Assembly (NCBI GenBank): GCA_027493545.1
Contig: JAOSKR010000001.1
Location: 21,001-85,000 of the forward strand
DNA: 64,000 bases
Direction: 5' to 3'
DNA from: Roseovarius sp.
GTDB taxonomy: Bacteria > Pseudomonadota > Alphaproteobacteria > Rhodobacterales > Rhodobacteraceae
Every line of letters starts with the position of its first letter. Positions within the stretch are counted from its first letter, which is position 1. The notes beneath the pieces were generated by a model, which was not told the origin of the DNA, made no database searches, and saw only the letters and a list, made by a program, of their open reading frames with translations. Shown here piece after piece: positions 1-11,444 of the stretch. Made by a program: the position numbers and the translations under genes.

Positions 1-2
1 AC

Positions 3-903
3 CCCGACACCGGCAAGCGGCAAGCCCGCCCGAATCCGCCAGAAGAATGGGTGATCGAGGAGGTGCCGCACCTGCGGATCATCGATGACGGGCTCTGGGA
101 CAAGGTGAAGGCGCGGCAGAAGGAGACCCGTGCCGCCATGGGGGTCGATGGCTCACCGCGCCCCGAGCGGGCCAAGCGACCGCGCTACCTGTTTTCCGGG
201 CTTCTGGCCTGCGGCTGCTGCGGCGGCAGCTTCACGCTGGTTGGCAAGACCCGCTACGGCTGCGCCTCGGCCCGCAACAAGGGCACCTGCAACAATCGTC
301 AGACGATTGAACGGTCGGTGCTGGAGGAACGAGTGCTCGCCGGCTTGCGGAACCGGCTGCTGGACGCCGATCTGATCGCGGAGTTCGTCGAGGCCTACCG
401 GATCGAATACAACAGCCTGAAGCGCGAAGAGCGGGCGGCCAAGGTCAACGCCAAGCGGGAACTCGGCAAGGTCCAGAAAAAGATTGACGAGGTCGTCGAA
501 GCTGTCTGCGAGGGGCTCTATCACCCCTCGATGAAGGAAAAGCTGACCAAGGTTGGAGACGCGGAAAGCAGAATTGACGGCGCTCCTCGATGAACCCGAG
601 GACGAACCCCTGCGCCTGCACCCCGGTCTGGCGCAGGTCTACCGGGCCAAGGTTGACGAACTGGTTCAGGCACTGAACGCCGAAGGCGCGAAGAACGAGG
701 CCGGACGCATCCTGCGGGGGCTCGTGTCCGAGATTCGGCTGATCCCAGAGGCAGACAGCATGACCATCGAGCTGGTCGGTGAACTGGCCGCGATCATGGC
801 CCTGGAAGGCCCCTTGAACGCGAAAGCCCCGGGGGCTGCCCAGGGCTGTTCGGTAACAATGGTTGCGGGAGCAGGATTTGAACCTGCGACCTTCAGGTTA
901 TGA
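3..903 (+). CDS. Large serine recombinase, C-terminal part (partial, frameshifted)
   Basis: This is the 3' part of a large serine recombinase; the N-terminal resolvase domain with the catalytic serine lies left of the window. The visible part holds the 'recombinase' linker (VPHLRIIDDGLW), a zinc ribbon with CGCCGG and a later CASARNKGTC-type cysteine pair, and a coiled-coil-like Lys/Glu-rich segment, the usual order in this family. The frame changes once near 545-552: the first frame ends at 593 and the second runs to 903, and one base would join KEKLTK to TRKAELTALL. The last residues read through antisense tRNA-fMet sequence (the VAGAGFEPATFRL tail), so the gene ends inside the left att copy. 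It probably belongs to a neighbouring older element. Family identity is seen; its mobility role is inferred. Confidence 0.85.
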
Positions 904-904
904 G
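860..904. repeat. Left att-like copy of the tRNA-fMet 3' half
   Basis: These 45 bases match the 3' half of the intact tRNA-fMet at 61289-61333, anticodon loop to CCA, with two differences (872 and 886). The two changed bases pair with each other in the T stem, so each copy keeps a folded stem. The 18 bases from 887 to 904 are identical and include the anticodon arm, a usual crossover place for tyrosine integrases. I read this as the displaced 3' end of the tRNA left at the distal junction of an integrated element. Confidence 0.75.
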
Positions 905-1089
905 TCGTGTCGAGCGAACCATGAACAATCACTCGGAAGCGCGAGTTCTTTCGCAGTTTCCGACACTTGCCGATCCCGCACACGAGGCTCCGCTGCGCAC
1001 GATCTGTCGGGATTGCGCAGCGTTTTTCGGCCTCGTGCTTCCACAATGCTTCCAACGGGCCGGAACCTGGTTTTCCGGTAGCACGAGCA
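905..1089. other. Non-coding junction region with possible integrase arm site
   Basis: No gene is supported here. Bases 1036-1061 contain two TGCTTCCA units followed by GGGCC. A near copy lies at 61203-61227, just inside the right att copy. Repeats inside both ends of an element are expected for integrase arm-type sites. The function is inferred from position and repetition only. Confidence 0.5.
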
Positions 1090-2529
1090 TCAGGCGGCGG
1101 TAAGCGACCAGAAGCCGAACTTCCTGCCGTGCTCCTCCTTCAGCCGGGCGACGTAGGCGTCGATGCGTCTCGAACGCTCCGAAGTCCGGGATGTCGCCCG
1201 CGAGCCGAGCGCAGCTGGCGAGGTGCTCCGCGGCATAGCGATACCGCTTCGCCCGCGACTTGGTGAGCGTGAAGTCGACCATCGCGCGGAGCACCAGCGT
1301 CGCGGCCAGCGGATGACGCTCTGACAGGGCCTCCGCCGCGGGGGCGAGATACTCGTAGTGATCCCCGTCGATCTCGTCGTGCCGGGTCACCAGGAGGTCT
1401 GCGGCGCGATCCAGCGCCGGCCAGTCGAGGAAGAACTGCAGGGCGTGAAGAAGGCTCGGATGGGCCATGGCGTGCGCCATCGCCCGCTCCTCAGCTTCTA
1501 TGTCGTCGAAGTCGGGAAGCCGCTTGAGATAGGCCCGCAGGTAGCTGTCGGAGAGCGTGCGCTCGAAGCAGTCCCACCGGAACGCCTGCGCCTCCTCGCC
1601 GCGACCCAGCGCCTCCAGCGTCTGCAGGCGGATGTCCTGCCAGGCCAACGGAACCCGCAAGCCGTCGCCGAGCTCCGCGCGCTCGAGGAACCCCAGCGCC
1701 TCGCCTGCCCTGCCGGCCGCGAGCAGGCGTTGCGCGATCTCGGCCGCGATCTGCGGCACCTTGCGCGTCTTCGGATCGTACTGCGCAATGAAGCCGTCGA
1801 CGTCGCCCTGCGCGTCGGCGATGTCCTTGAGCGCCATGACCACCGTGCTCGCGCGCTCGCGCGCCCGCATCTCGTGCTCGTAGGTGGTGCCGCCCGTGCC
1901 CCAGCCCACCGCTTTCCATTGGTCTTTCGGCGGCACCGGCACGGGCGAACGACCGAGTTCTTCGGCCATCGATTTCAGGGCCGCCAACCCCTCGTCGCCG
2001 AGCGCCGGCGCCATGATGCCGATCAAGCCGTCATACTGGCCATAACCGTTGTCCTGCAGCGCATCGAGGACAGTGCCGGCGAGCGCCTGCGGATCAGGCC
2101 GGACCTTCTCGGCGAGCTGACCCAGATCGGCGCAGGCCTGGTGGAAGATGCCGATGACGGTGCCGCTGGAGTCGTCACAGCGCTCGAAGACGGGCGTGGC
2201 GAGCGCCACGAACCGCCACATGAGCGTCAGCGCCTCATCGGGATCGGCGGGTGCGATCTGCTCGACGATGGCGCGCCGCTGGGTTTCGAGATCGGTGACC
2301 AGTGCCTTGCGGTTCTTCCAGTGATGAAACTGCGGGCGCGGGCGATGCTTGTCAGCCGCTTGGTGATCTCCCGCGCGGCCTCCCTCGGGCTCTGGGTTCC
2401 CGCCAGCGCGAGCCGCAGCTTGCGCTTGGCCGCCGCATTGCCGGTGCTGACCTCGATCAGCAATTCCGCCAGGCGCTCGGCGCCCAGCGCTTCGAGGTTC
2501 TTCGCATTGAGGGTGGTCTTGGAAGCCAT
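1090..2529 (-). CDS. DUF6880-type protein of unknown function (two frame breaks)
   Basis: About 479 residues, rich in helices of TPR-like character, starting MASKTTLNAKNLEALG. I recognise it as resembling DUF6880 proteins, which have no assigned biochemical role. The frame shifts near 2325 (before a KALVTDLETQRRAI segment) and shifts back near 1170, after which the conserved-looking end AYVARLKEEHGRKFGF is read. The two shifts cancel, so start and stop are in the same frame, as expected for two base-calling errors in an intact gene. It lies between the left att copy and the integrase, divergent from the integrase with about 220 bases between them, so the element probably brought it in. Function unknown. 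Confidence 0.7.
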
Positions 2530-2748
2530 CGGATCGCCAGTTTCTTTTCTCCGAGCCTATCAGCGGTCCGCGGGCGCCGGAACCTGCGTTCTGATTCGCT
2601 GGGCTCGTCGATTTCCCGCGCCAGCGCGCCGAAACGCCTTGCGCGGAAACGCGAGGCATTTCCTTTTTCTTCGAAATTTCAGTGTGTTCGTTGACTGTCG
2701 CCCGCGCTTCAGCACTGTGGAACGGCGAGAGAACCACCGAAGGCCGCC

Positions 2749-3903
2749 ATGCCCAGGATCACCAAACGCCTAGTCGACGCCGCAGAAGCCCGCCAAGCCG
2801 AATACTTCGTCTGGGACAGCGAGATCCCCGGCTTCGGGCTGCGCGTGCTGCCGAGCGGCCGCAAGGGCTACGTGGTCCAGTATCGCGCCGGACGCCGATC
2901 CCGGCGGATCAGCCTCGGGCCCAGCACGGTCCTGACCTGCGAGCAGGCGCGCAACCGCGCCATCGCTATCGTAGCCGCCGCGCGCAATGGCGCGGACCCC
3001 GCCGCCGAGCGGGATGCGGGGCGCAAGGCGATCACCGTGAAGGAGCTGGCCGAGCGGTTCGACAAGGAGCACATCGCGATCCGGGTGAAGGCGAGCACGG
3101 CCAAGGAGTATCGCCGGAACCTCGAACGCTTCATCCTGCCCGCGCTCGGGCAGCTCACGGTCACGGGCATCACCCGGGCGGACGTGGCGAAGTTCCACCA
3201 CGACCTCCGCCACATCCCCTATCAGGCGAACCGCTGCCTCGAAGTGATCTCGAAGATGTTCAGCCTGGCCGAGATGTGGGGGCTGCGTCCGGATGGCACC
3301 AACCCGCGAAAGCACATCCGGAAGTATCCCGAGGAGAAGCGCGAACGCTTTCTCAGCGCGGCGGAACTGCGCCGGATCGGCGAGGTGCTGCGCGAGATGG
3401 AGGCAGAGAGGATCGAACTGCCTTCGGCCATCCTCGCCGCCCGCCTGCTGATCCTGACCGGCTGCCGGCTGAACGAGATCATGACATTGCAGTGGGCGCA
3501 CGTCGATCTGGCCGAGCGCGTCCTGCGCTTGCCGGATTCCAAGTCCGGCGCGAAGGTCGTCCATCTCGGTCAGCCCGCCGTCGACCTGCTCCGCGACGCC
3601 CAGCGCATCGAAGGCAACCCGTGGGTCATCTTCGGCACCCTGCCGGGCAAGCGCCTGAGTGATCTGCAGCCCTTCTGGCAGCGCGTCCGCGCCCGCGCCG
3701 GCGTCAAGGACGTCCGCATCCACGACCTGCGCCACACCTTCGCGTCGACGGCAGTCGCCTCGGGTCAGGGCCTGCCCATGATCGGCAAGCTGCTCGGCCA
3801 CACGCAGGTCCAGACCACGGCGCGCTACGCCCACCTCGCCGCCGAGCCGGTGAGGCTTGCCGCAAACGACGTGTCCGGAACCCTCTCGACTTACCTGAAC
3901 TGA
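2749..3903 (+). CDS. Tyrosine-type site-specific integrase
   Basis: A 384-residue phage/island integrase. The N-terminal part (residues 1-90) is a DUF4102-like arm-binding domain (PGFGLRVLPSG), followed by a SAM-like core-binding region and the catalytic domain. Catalytic residues visible are Arg in TGCRLNEI, His-Leu-Arg in HDLRHTF, His in LLGHTQ and the nucleophile Tyr in TARYAH. The reading frame is intact. The start at 2749 directly precedes the conserved PRITKRLVDA segment. It lies 1.8 kb inside the left att copy and points into the element. tRNA 3' ends are typical targets of this family, so it is the natural candidate for integration at tRNA-fMet. Confidence 0.95.
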   Translation: MPRITKRLVDAAEARQAEYFVWDSEIPGFGLRVLPSGRKGYVVQYRAGRRSRRISLGPSTVLTCEQARNRAIAIVAAARNGADPAAERDAGRKAITVKELAERFDKEHIAIRVKASTAKEYRRNLERFILPALGQLTVTGITRADVAKFHHDLRHIPYQANRCLEVISKMFSLAEMWGLRPDGTNPRKHIRKYPEEKRERFLSAAELRRIGEVLREMEAERIELPSAILAARLLILTGCRLNEIMTLQWAHVDLAERVLRLPDSKSGAKVVHLGQPAVDLLRDAQRIEGNPWVIFGTLPGKRLSDLQPFWQRVRARAGVKDVRIHDLRHTFASTAVASGQGLPMIGKLLGHTQVQTTARYAHLAAEPVRLAANDVSGTLSTYLN

Positions 3904-4003
3904 TCAGGCGGCTCGGCCCGAGCCAATCTGCGAGAAGCACGCTTGTTGCTTCCGCAATTTTCCACTATTTTCTCGCCATCGCTCCCGAGGGGCCGTGCCG
4001 CCA

Positions 4004-4201
4004 ATGAGCATAGAAATCCTGACCATCCGAGAGGTCGCCGAGTATCTCAAGATCAATGAGAAGACGGCCTATCGCCTTGCGGGAGAGGGCAAACTCCCAG
4101 GATTCAAAGTCGGCGGCGCATGGCGCTTTCGGAAGGACGAAATCGAGAAGCTGACCAAGGGCAGCACGAAACAAACCGAAGACGGGAAAGACACTGAATG
4201 A
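4004..4201 (+). CDS. Small HTH DNA-binding protein (excisionase/MerR-like)
   Basis: About 65 residues, starting MSIEILTIREVAEYL. One helix-turn-helix with a following wing (TAYRLAGEGKLPGFKVGG, WRFRKDEIE) fills the protein, as in excisionase and helix_turn_helix_17 families. Its stop overlaps the hsdM start by four bases (ATGA), so it is the first gene of the restriction operon. It could be a transcriptional controller of the operon or a recombination directionality factor. The operon position favours regulation; the nearby integrase keeps the second option open. Confidence 0.8.
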   Translation: MSIEILTIREVAEYLKINEKTAYRLAGEGKLPGFKVGGAWRFRKDEIEKLTKGSTKQTEDGKDTE

Positions 4202-6374
4202 CCGCCACTCAGCAAGATCTCATCAACTTCATCTTTGGGATCGCGAACAAGCTGCGTGGACCCTACCGGCCGCCACAGTATCGACGCGTCATGTTGCCAA
4301 TGACCGTGCTGCGGCGCCTCGACTGCGTACTTGAGCCCACCAAAGATGCCGTGCTCAAAGAGTACGAGAAGCTGAAGGCGCAGGGCCTGCCGGACCGCGC
4401 CATCCACGGCAAGCTGGCGAAGATCGCCGCGAAAGACCGGAGCCAACCACTCTACAACGTCAGCCCATTCACCTTCGCCAAGCTGCTCGGGGACCCCCGA
4501 CAACATCGGGCGCAACCTCGTCGCCTACATCAAGAGCTTTTCGCCCAAGGCGCAGGAGATCTTCGACAAGTTCGAGTTCGAGAAGGAAATCGAAAAGCTC
4601 GATAACGCGAACCGCCTGTTCCTGATTGTCAGGGAGTTCGCCGGCGTCGATCTGCACCCCAAGCGCGTCGATAACATGCAGATGGGCTACGTCTTCGAAG
4701 AGCTCGTCCGGAAGTTCAACGAACAGGCCAACGAGGAGGCCGGGGACCACTTCACCCCGCGCGAGGTCATCCGTCTCATGGCACATCTCCTCTACACAGA
4801 GGACGAGGACGTCTACACGCCGAACATCGTGCGCACGATCTACGACCCGACCTGCGGCACCGGCGGCATGCTTTCCGTATCGGAAGAGTACATCACGCGG
4901 GACGGGCACAACCCTGATGCTCACCTCGAGCTCTTCGGCCAGGAGTACAACGAGGAGTCATGGGCGATCTGCTGTTCGGACATGCTGATCAAGGACGAGC
5001 CCGTCGACAACATCGCCTTCGGTGACACCCTGGGCGACGGCAAGACCTTCGACGGCCATCCGGACAAGAAGTTCCACTACATGCTGGCGAACCCGCCCTT
5101 CGGAGTGGAGTGGAAACCCGAGAAGGATGAGGTCGAGAAGGAATACAACAGCCTCGGTTTCAAGGGCCGCTTCGGCCCGGGACTGCCCCGCATCAGCGAT
5201 GGCGCGTTGCTGTTCCTTCTGCACATGATCTCGAAGATGCACCCGTCGCCCGACGACGGTGGCGAGGGCTCGAAGATCGCGATCGTGTTCAATGGCTCGC
5301 CCCTCTTCGCGGGGGAACCGGGGCCGAGCGAAAGCAACATCCGTCGCTGGATCATCGAGAACGACTGGCTCGACGCCATCGTCGCCCTGCCAGATCAGCT
5401 GTTCTACAACACCGGAATCTACACCTACATCTGGCTTGTCTCGAATCGGAAGCCCGCGGCGCGCAAGGGGAAGGTCCATCTCATCGATGCGACCAGGCAC
5501 TTCCGCAAGATGACCAAGAGCCTCGGCAACAAGCGCAACGAACTCAGCGACGACCACATCTCCGAGATCACGCGCCTCTACGCCAACTTCGTGAATGGCG
5601 AGACGTCGAAGGTCCAGGTCAACGGCGCGGTGGAAGAGCGCGTCTGCAGCAAGGTCTTCGACAACCGCGAGTTCGGTTTCCTCAAGCTCACCGTGGAACG
5701 CCCTCTGCGGCTGAACTTCCGGGCATCGCCCGACCGCATCGAGCGCCTGAAGGATGAGAGCGCGTTCAGGCAGCTGGCCGAGAGCAAGAAGCGCAAGGAC
5801 GAGAAGGCGCGCGCAGCCGAAATCGCCGCGGGTGAAGCAGAGCAGGCGGCGATACTCGAGGTCCTCGGCAAACTGGATCCGGAGTCGCTCTACAAGGGAC
5901 AGGGAGGAGTTCACCGAGGTCGTCAACGACGCCTTCAAGAAGGCCGGCGTCAAGATCAAGGCGCCGATCCGCAAGGCCATCCTCTCTGCCCTGTCGGAGC
6001 GCGACCCGACCGCCAATCCCTGCCTCGACAGCAACGGTGACCCCGAGCCCGATCCGCAGCTGCGGGACACGGAAATCGTGCCGCTGCCGGCGGACGCGCC
6101 GATGCCGCTCCCCATCGGCTACGACAAGGACGCGGACAATCGCACGCTCGTGGCGCTATTCCGTGACCACTGTGAAGACTACCTCGCGCGGGAGGTGCTG
6201 CCGCACTGGGACGATGCCCGGATCGACTATTCGAAGACGAAGGTCGGCTACGAGATCCCGCTCAACCGCCACTTCTACGTCTACGAGCCCCCGCGGCCAC
6301 TGGAAGACATAGAGCGGGACATCAAGACGCTGGAAGGGGAAATTCTAGACCTCCTCAAGGAGGCCGTCGCGTGA
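4198..6374 (+). CDS. hsdM: Type I restriction-modification DNA methyltransferase subunit (two frame breaks)
   Basis: HsdM transfers a methyl group from S-adenosylmethionine to adenine in the site chosen by HsdS. The N-terminal helical domain (DLINFIFGIANKLRG) is followed by methyltransferase motif I (DPTCGTGGML) and the adenine-specific motif IV (NPPFG). Length is about 725 residues, longer than the usual ~500, with a charged C-terminal extension (EKARAAEIAAGEAEQ). Two single-base breaks interrupt it: a C5 run near 4494 and a GGG near 5896. Removing one base at each joins LLGDP to NIGRNLVAYI and LYK to DREEF. It overlaps the upstream HTH gene (ATGA) and the downstream hsdS (GTGA), so the genes are likely translationally coupled. 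Confidence 0.93.
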
Positions 6375-7701
6375 CTACGTCCTACGAGGATTATCGGGAT
6401 GCCAATTCCCGCTGGATCGACCGAATTCCGGCCCACTGGCGCATAGAACGGCTGAAGTTCGTTGCTCGCCCACAAGCCAGTAACGTCGACAAGCATAGCA
6501 AGGACGACGAAATCCCTGTCCGCCTGTGCAATTACACCGACGTCTACAACAATGCGCAGATCACCGCTGACATGGACTTCATGGAGGCGACGGCGACAGA
6601 GGCCGAGATCGAGAAGTTCACGCTAACCGATGACGAGGTGATCATTACCAAGGACTCGGAGTCCTGGGAAGATATCGCAGTCCCGGCCCACGTCCCTAGG
6701 GCAATCGATGGCGTGCTATGTGGCTACCACCTGACCCAGATCCGACCAGATAACGAGCAACTGGATGGTCGCTATCTTTATTACCAGCTCTGTTCGGCCG
6801 AGCTGAATAGGCAGTTCCAGGTGAAGGCCAATGGCGTCACACGTTTCGGCCTTCCCGCGTACCACATTGACAATTCAGAGATCATCGTGCCTCCGCTCAC
6901 TGAGCAGAAGCAAATTGCGAGGTACCTTGATGAACGGCTTTCGCGGATAGACCGCCTAATTGACAAGCGGGAAGCATTGATTCCGCTTCTTCTTGAGAAG
7001 AAGGTGTCTCTCATCGTCGCGAAGCTCTCGCAGGGTGAAAGCCCCGAATCCGAAGTGAAATCTACAGGATTGGACTATCTCCCGAAGATTCCATCCCACT
7101 GGAATCTTGTCAGACTCCGCTTTGCGGCAGAGATAAATCCCTCGGCGTCAGAGATACTGCTTCCTGCTGATACTTTGGTTTCATTTGTGCCAATGGAGGC
7201 CGTTGGCGAATACGGCGGCCTTACTCTGGATCGCGAGAAAGCACTAGATGAGATTGGCCAAGGTTACACATATTTCCGTGATCTCGATGTGGTCGTGGCC
7301 AAGATCACGCCATGCTTTGAGAATGGGAAAGGCGCTCTCGCCAATAACCTGACGAACGGTGTGGCCTTTGGCACAACCGAACTTCATGTTCTCAGAGCCA
7401 GAACGGAAGTCTACCCCCGTTTCTATTCTATATAACGATTTCATATTTTTTCAGAAATGTTGGCGAGTCTCGGATGTATGGAGCTGGAGGGCAGAAGCGG
7501 ATTCCCGAGCTGTTCGTAAAGGACATCCGTATACCGCTACCCCCAATTGAAGAGCAAAGAAAAATTGCTGCCGCTGTAGAGGCGGAGTCCAAAGTTATTT
7601 CGGACCAGATTGAGAAGATAAGAGAGCACGTACGCACTCTGAGAGAGTACCGAGCAGCGGTTATTACTCAGGCTGTTACTGGCACGTTCAAGGTGGTCTG
7701 A
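6371..7701 (+). CDS. hsdS: Type I restriction-modification specificity subunit (one frame break)
   Basis: HsdS carries two target recognition domains that read the two halves of the site and assembles with HsdM and HsdR. About 443 residues. The first TRD (IPAHWRIERLKFVA) ends in a conserved helix (PPLTEQKQIARYLDERL); a second half begins with IPSHWNLVRLRFAAE and ends with PPIEEQRKIAAAVEAE. A C5 run near 7412 breaks the frame; one base restores LFYITISYFFR leading into MYGAGGQKRIPELF. The start is GTG at 6371, overlapping the hsdM stop. Base composition is visibly AT-richer than its neighbours, as is common for recombining specificity genes. Confidence 0.93.
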
Positions 7702-8314
7702 ATGACCATCAACGCCCGCGGATATCTCGATCACCTGAAGGTTTACCTGAATACCGCCTGCTACGGAAAAACCTGCCCGGCGAACGAGTCGCGTGGCATC
7801 AGCGAGAAGCAGCTCGTTCTTTCGGAGAAGGTCGAAGGCACAAGCCGTCGCCGCAAGGTGACGCTCGAGTTCGACGACGACGCCTTCGCCATCAAGCTGG
7901 ATCAGGGCAACGATCCGCTGTTTCACTTCCTGACGAACGGCGATGGTCACCTCTGGTCCCGCCGCTGCGATTTCGTCGTGTTCGAGCGTCGGGGCGAGCG
8001 GCTGCATGCCCACTGCATCGAGTTCAAGGAAGCCTCGACCCGGATCCCGGTCGATAACATCTTCCTGCAGCTCAGGGCAGCGGGAAGCGTGGTGTCGTAG
8101 CCTGCACAAGATTCTTGGCGCCTATGTAGACGAGGCCAAGAGGATCAACCTGTCGTGCTATGTCTTCACCGGGTGCCAGAACCCCGCGCCGGACCTGGAC
8201 GACACCGGAAAGTATTTGAGGAAGCACCCGTCGATCCGACACTATCTTTTCGAGGAAGCGGACGGGATGAATTTGAAGGACCTGGAGAATTCCACCGTGA
8301 AGGTCATTCAGTAA
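7702..8314 (+). CDS. Unknown protein encoded between hsdS and hsdR (one frame break)
   Basis: About 204 residues, starting one base after the hsdS stop codon and ending 17 bases before hsdR, so it belongs to the operon. Residues suggest a soluble alpha/beta protein: a conserved-looking WSRRCDFVVFERRGERLHA segment followed by CIEFKEAS, which resembles the D...E-x-K pattern of PD-(D/E)XK nuclease folds, then SLHKILGAYVDEAKR. One base near 8095 must change to join the two frames (7702-8100 and 7943-8314). I do not recognise the family. A nuclease-like or regulatory role within the restriction complex is possible but inferred only from the motif and the operon. Confidence 0.7.
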
Positions 8315-8331
8315 AGCTTGGGAGGGCCGCC

Positions 8332-11300
8332 ATGAACGTGCACAAGGAGATCCGGTTCGAGGAGGCGATCGAGGTCGCGCTCACCACCGAGGGCGGGTTT
8401 CAGAAAGGCGCTCCCGGATCGTTCGATGCTGAGCGCGCCCTCTTCCCCGACGACGTGATCGCATTCATCCGGGACTCGCAGCCCTCTCGTTGGCAGACGC
8501 TGGTTGATTACCACGGCGCGGGTGCGGCCGATGCGCTCCTGACTTCCCTCACTAAGGAGCTGGCCTCAAAGGGCGTGCTGAACGTCCTCCGCCACGGGTT
8601 CAAGTGCTTCGGCAAGACCTTCCGCCTCGCCTATTTCGCCCCCAACACCGGCATGAACCCCGAGGCGACCGCCGATTTCGGGAAGAACCGTCTGCGCGTC
8701 TATCGCGAGGTGCACTTCAGCGAGAAGCGGCCCGAGCTCTCCCTCGATGTGGTGCTCGCGGTGAATGGCCTGCCGGTCGTCACGATGGAGCTTAAGAACC
8801 CGATGACGGGGCAGACGGTGGAGCATGCCAAGCGGCAGTACCGCTTCGACCGAGACCCAAGGGAGCCGATCTTCGCGTTCAAGCAACGGGCGCTGGTCCA
8901 CTTCGCGGTCGATCCGGACCTCGTGTTCATGACCACGAAGCTGGCTGGCAAGGAAACCGTGTTCCTGCCCTTCAACCGTGGGGACAACCACGCGGCTGGC
9001 AACCCGCCCGCTCGGCCTGGAAAGTACAAGACATCCTACCTGTGGGATGAGGTTCTGACACGCGACAGCCTGATGGACATCCTGGCGCGCTTCCTACACC
9101 TGCAGGTCGAAGAGCGGCAGGTGGTGACAGGAAAAAGGGGATCAAGCGCCACGTCAAGGAGACGATGATCTTCCCGCGCTACCACCAGATCGATGCGGTG
9201 AGACGGCTTGTTCAGGACGCCAAGGTTAAGGGCTCGGGCCACAACTACCTGATCCAGCACTCCGCGGGCTCCGGAAAGTCGAACTCCATAGCCTGGCTCG
9301 CGCACCGGCTGGCGAGCCTGCACGACGACAACGACCAGAAGGTCTTCGACACGATCGTGGTCATCACTGACCGCCGCGTCCTCGATCAGCAGCTGCAGGA
9401 CACGATCTATCAGTTCGAGCACAAACAGGGCGTTGTACAGAAGATTGACGAGAACACGCAGCAGCTTGCGAAGGCACTGTCCGGAGGCGTCCCGATCGTC
9501 ATTTCGACGATCCAGAAGTTTCCGTTCATCACGCAAGCGCTGGAGACGCTCGCCAAGAAGGGTGAGAGCGTTGAGGTCAGCACCGAAGGGAAGCGTTTCG
9601 CCGTCATCGTGGACGAGGCCCACAGTTCTCAGAGCGGCGAAACGGCGATGGAGCTCCGCAAGATCCTCAACAAGGAGGGCATCGAGGCCGCCATGGCGGC
9701 GCAGCTCCTCGACCTCGAGGAAGACGATCTATCCGACGAGGCGAAGCAAGAGCTCCTTCGGGAGATGCTGAAGCGCCCGTCGCAGCCCAACATCAGCTTC
9801 TTCGCCTTCACAGCGACGCCCAAGTTCAAGACGCTGGCGGTCTTCAACGAACCCGGTGCAGACGGGAGACCGCCCTTCCATCACTACAGCATGCGGCAGG
9901 CGATCGACGAGGGCTTTATCATGGACGTCCTCGCTCACTACACGGCCTACAAGACCTACTACGGTCTCATCAAATCCGTCGAGGACGACCCGGACGTTCC
10001 CCAGCGGAAGGCAGCAAAGGCTCTCGCCCGCTTCATGAGTCTGCATCCGCACAACATCGCCCAGAAGGTCGAGGTGATCGTTGAGCATTTCCGCCAGTTC
10101 ACCAAGCACAAGATTGGCGGACGAGCCAAGGCAATGGTTGTGACTGGCTCACGCTTGCACGCGGTGCGTTACAAGCTCGCCTTCGACAAGTACATTCGCG
10201 ACAAGGGCTATACCGACATCCGATCCCTCGTGGCCTTCTCAGGAACGGTGATCGATCCGGACATCCCGGAGTCACAGTACACCGAGGTCGGTATGAACGC
10301 CGGCATCAAGGAAAGCGAACTCCCCGAAAAATTTGCATCGGAGGAGTTCCAGGTGCTTCTCGTAGCAGAGAAATACCAGACCGGCTTCGATCAACCTCTG
10401 CTTCATACGATGTACGTCGATAAGCGCCTTGCTGGTGTGCAAGCGGTACAGACGCTTTCCCGACTCAACCGGGTCACAACAGGTAAGGAGGACACCTTCG
10501 TGCTCGACTTCGTGAACGAGCGCGACGAAATATTCAACGCTTTTAAGCCTTACTACGAGGTCACGCCCACAGGTGAGGCCAATGATCCGCACCAGCTTTA
10601 TGACCTGAAGAACCGACTGGAGGAATGGCGTGTTTTTGAAGACAGCGAGATCAATGCCTTCTGCGACATCTGGTTCCGAAACCGCAGGGAGCCCACTCCG
10701 GGTGATCATCAGAAGCTGAATGCCATTCTAGATGAAGCCGTTCAGCGCTATGTGGAACTGAGCGAAGATGATCAGGGTCAGTTCAAGGGACAGCTGTCGA
10801 GCTTCCGAAAGCTCTACGCATTCCTATCGCAAATCATCCCGTATCAGGACCTCAGATCTGGAAAAGCTCTATACTTACGGCCGCTTCTTGCTGACGAAGC
10901 TGCCGCTGACTCCAGACGACAGAGACTACCAAGTGGAGGACGATGTCGCGCTGAAGTTTTATCGCCTTCAGAAGATCAGCGAAGGTGCGATTGATCTCAA
11001 GGCGGGTGAACCCGACCCGTTGAAGGGGCCAACTGAAGTCGGGACAGGGACGAGCCATGGCGACGATGTCTCGCTGTCCTCACTCATCAACATGCTGAAT
11101 GAGAGGTTCGGGACTCAATTCACGCCAGCGGACCAGTTGTTTTTCGACCAGGTGACCGAAACCGCCGCCGCGAATGAGAAGCTTCAGGAGGCTGCGCGCG
11201 TGAACACCACTGGAAAACTTCTCATTTGTCTTCAACAAGATGCTGGAAGGCCTATTTATCGAGCGGATGGAGGGAAACGAGGAGATTTTTACACGGTTGA

Positions 11301-11440
11301 TGAACGACGACTCCTTCCGAGGCCTTGCCACTGAGCACCTCGTCCGGGAGGTCTATGAGAAGATTCGCAAAGGCATCGAACGGGGTGAGGACCCCGCCGC
11401 TCGCGCAAACTCGCCACAGCGCGCGCGCGACGTGGGGTGA
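8332..11440 (+). CDS. hsdR: Type I restriction endonuclease motor subunit (three frame breaks)
   Basis: HsdR translocates DNA with ATP and cuts it away from unmodified sites. About 1,035 residues. The N-terminal nuclease shows D and E-x-K in LDVVLAVNGLPVVTMELKN. The SF2 motor follows with Walker A (SAGSGKSNSIAWLA), DEAH (IVDEAHSSQSG), TATPKFK, TGFDQPLLHTMYVDK and the motif VI-like QTLSRLNR. Frame breaks lie at an A5G4 run near 9131-9139, near 10852 and near 11213. Single-base edits rejoin VTGK-KGIKRHVKET, PYQD-SDLEKLY and ENFSFVFNKMLEG. The start at 8332 follows GGGAGGGCCGCC. Three breaks in an otherwise fully conserved protein point to sequence errors rather than decay. Confidence 0.93.
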
Positions 11441-11444
11441 TCCG

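Noticed and set aside
929..2737. A 602-residue minus-strand frame as one protein
   Set aside because: Its two ends are read out of frame; the natural gene starts at 2529 and stops at 1090 with two compensating shifts between.
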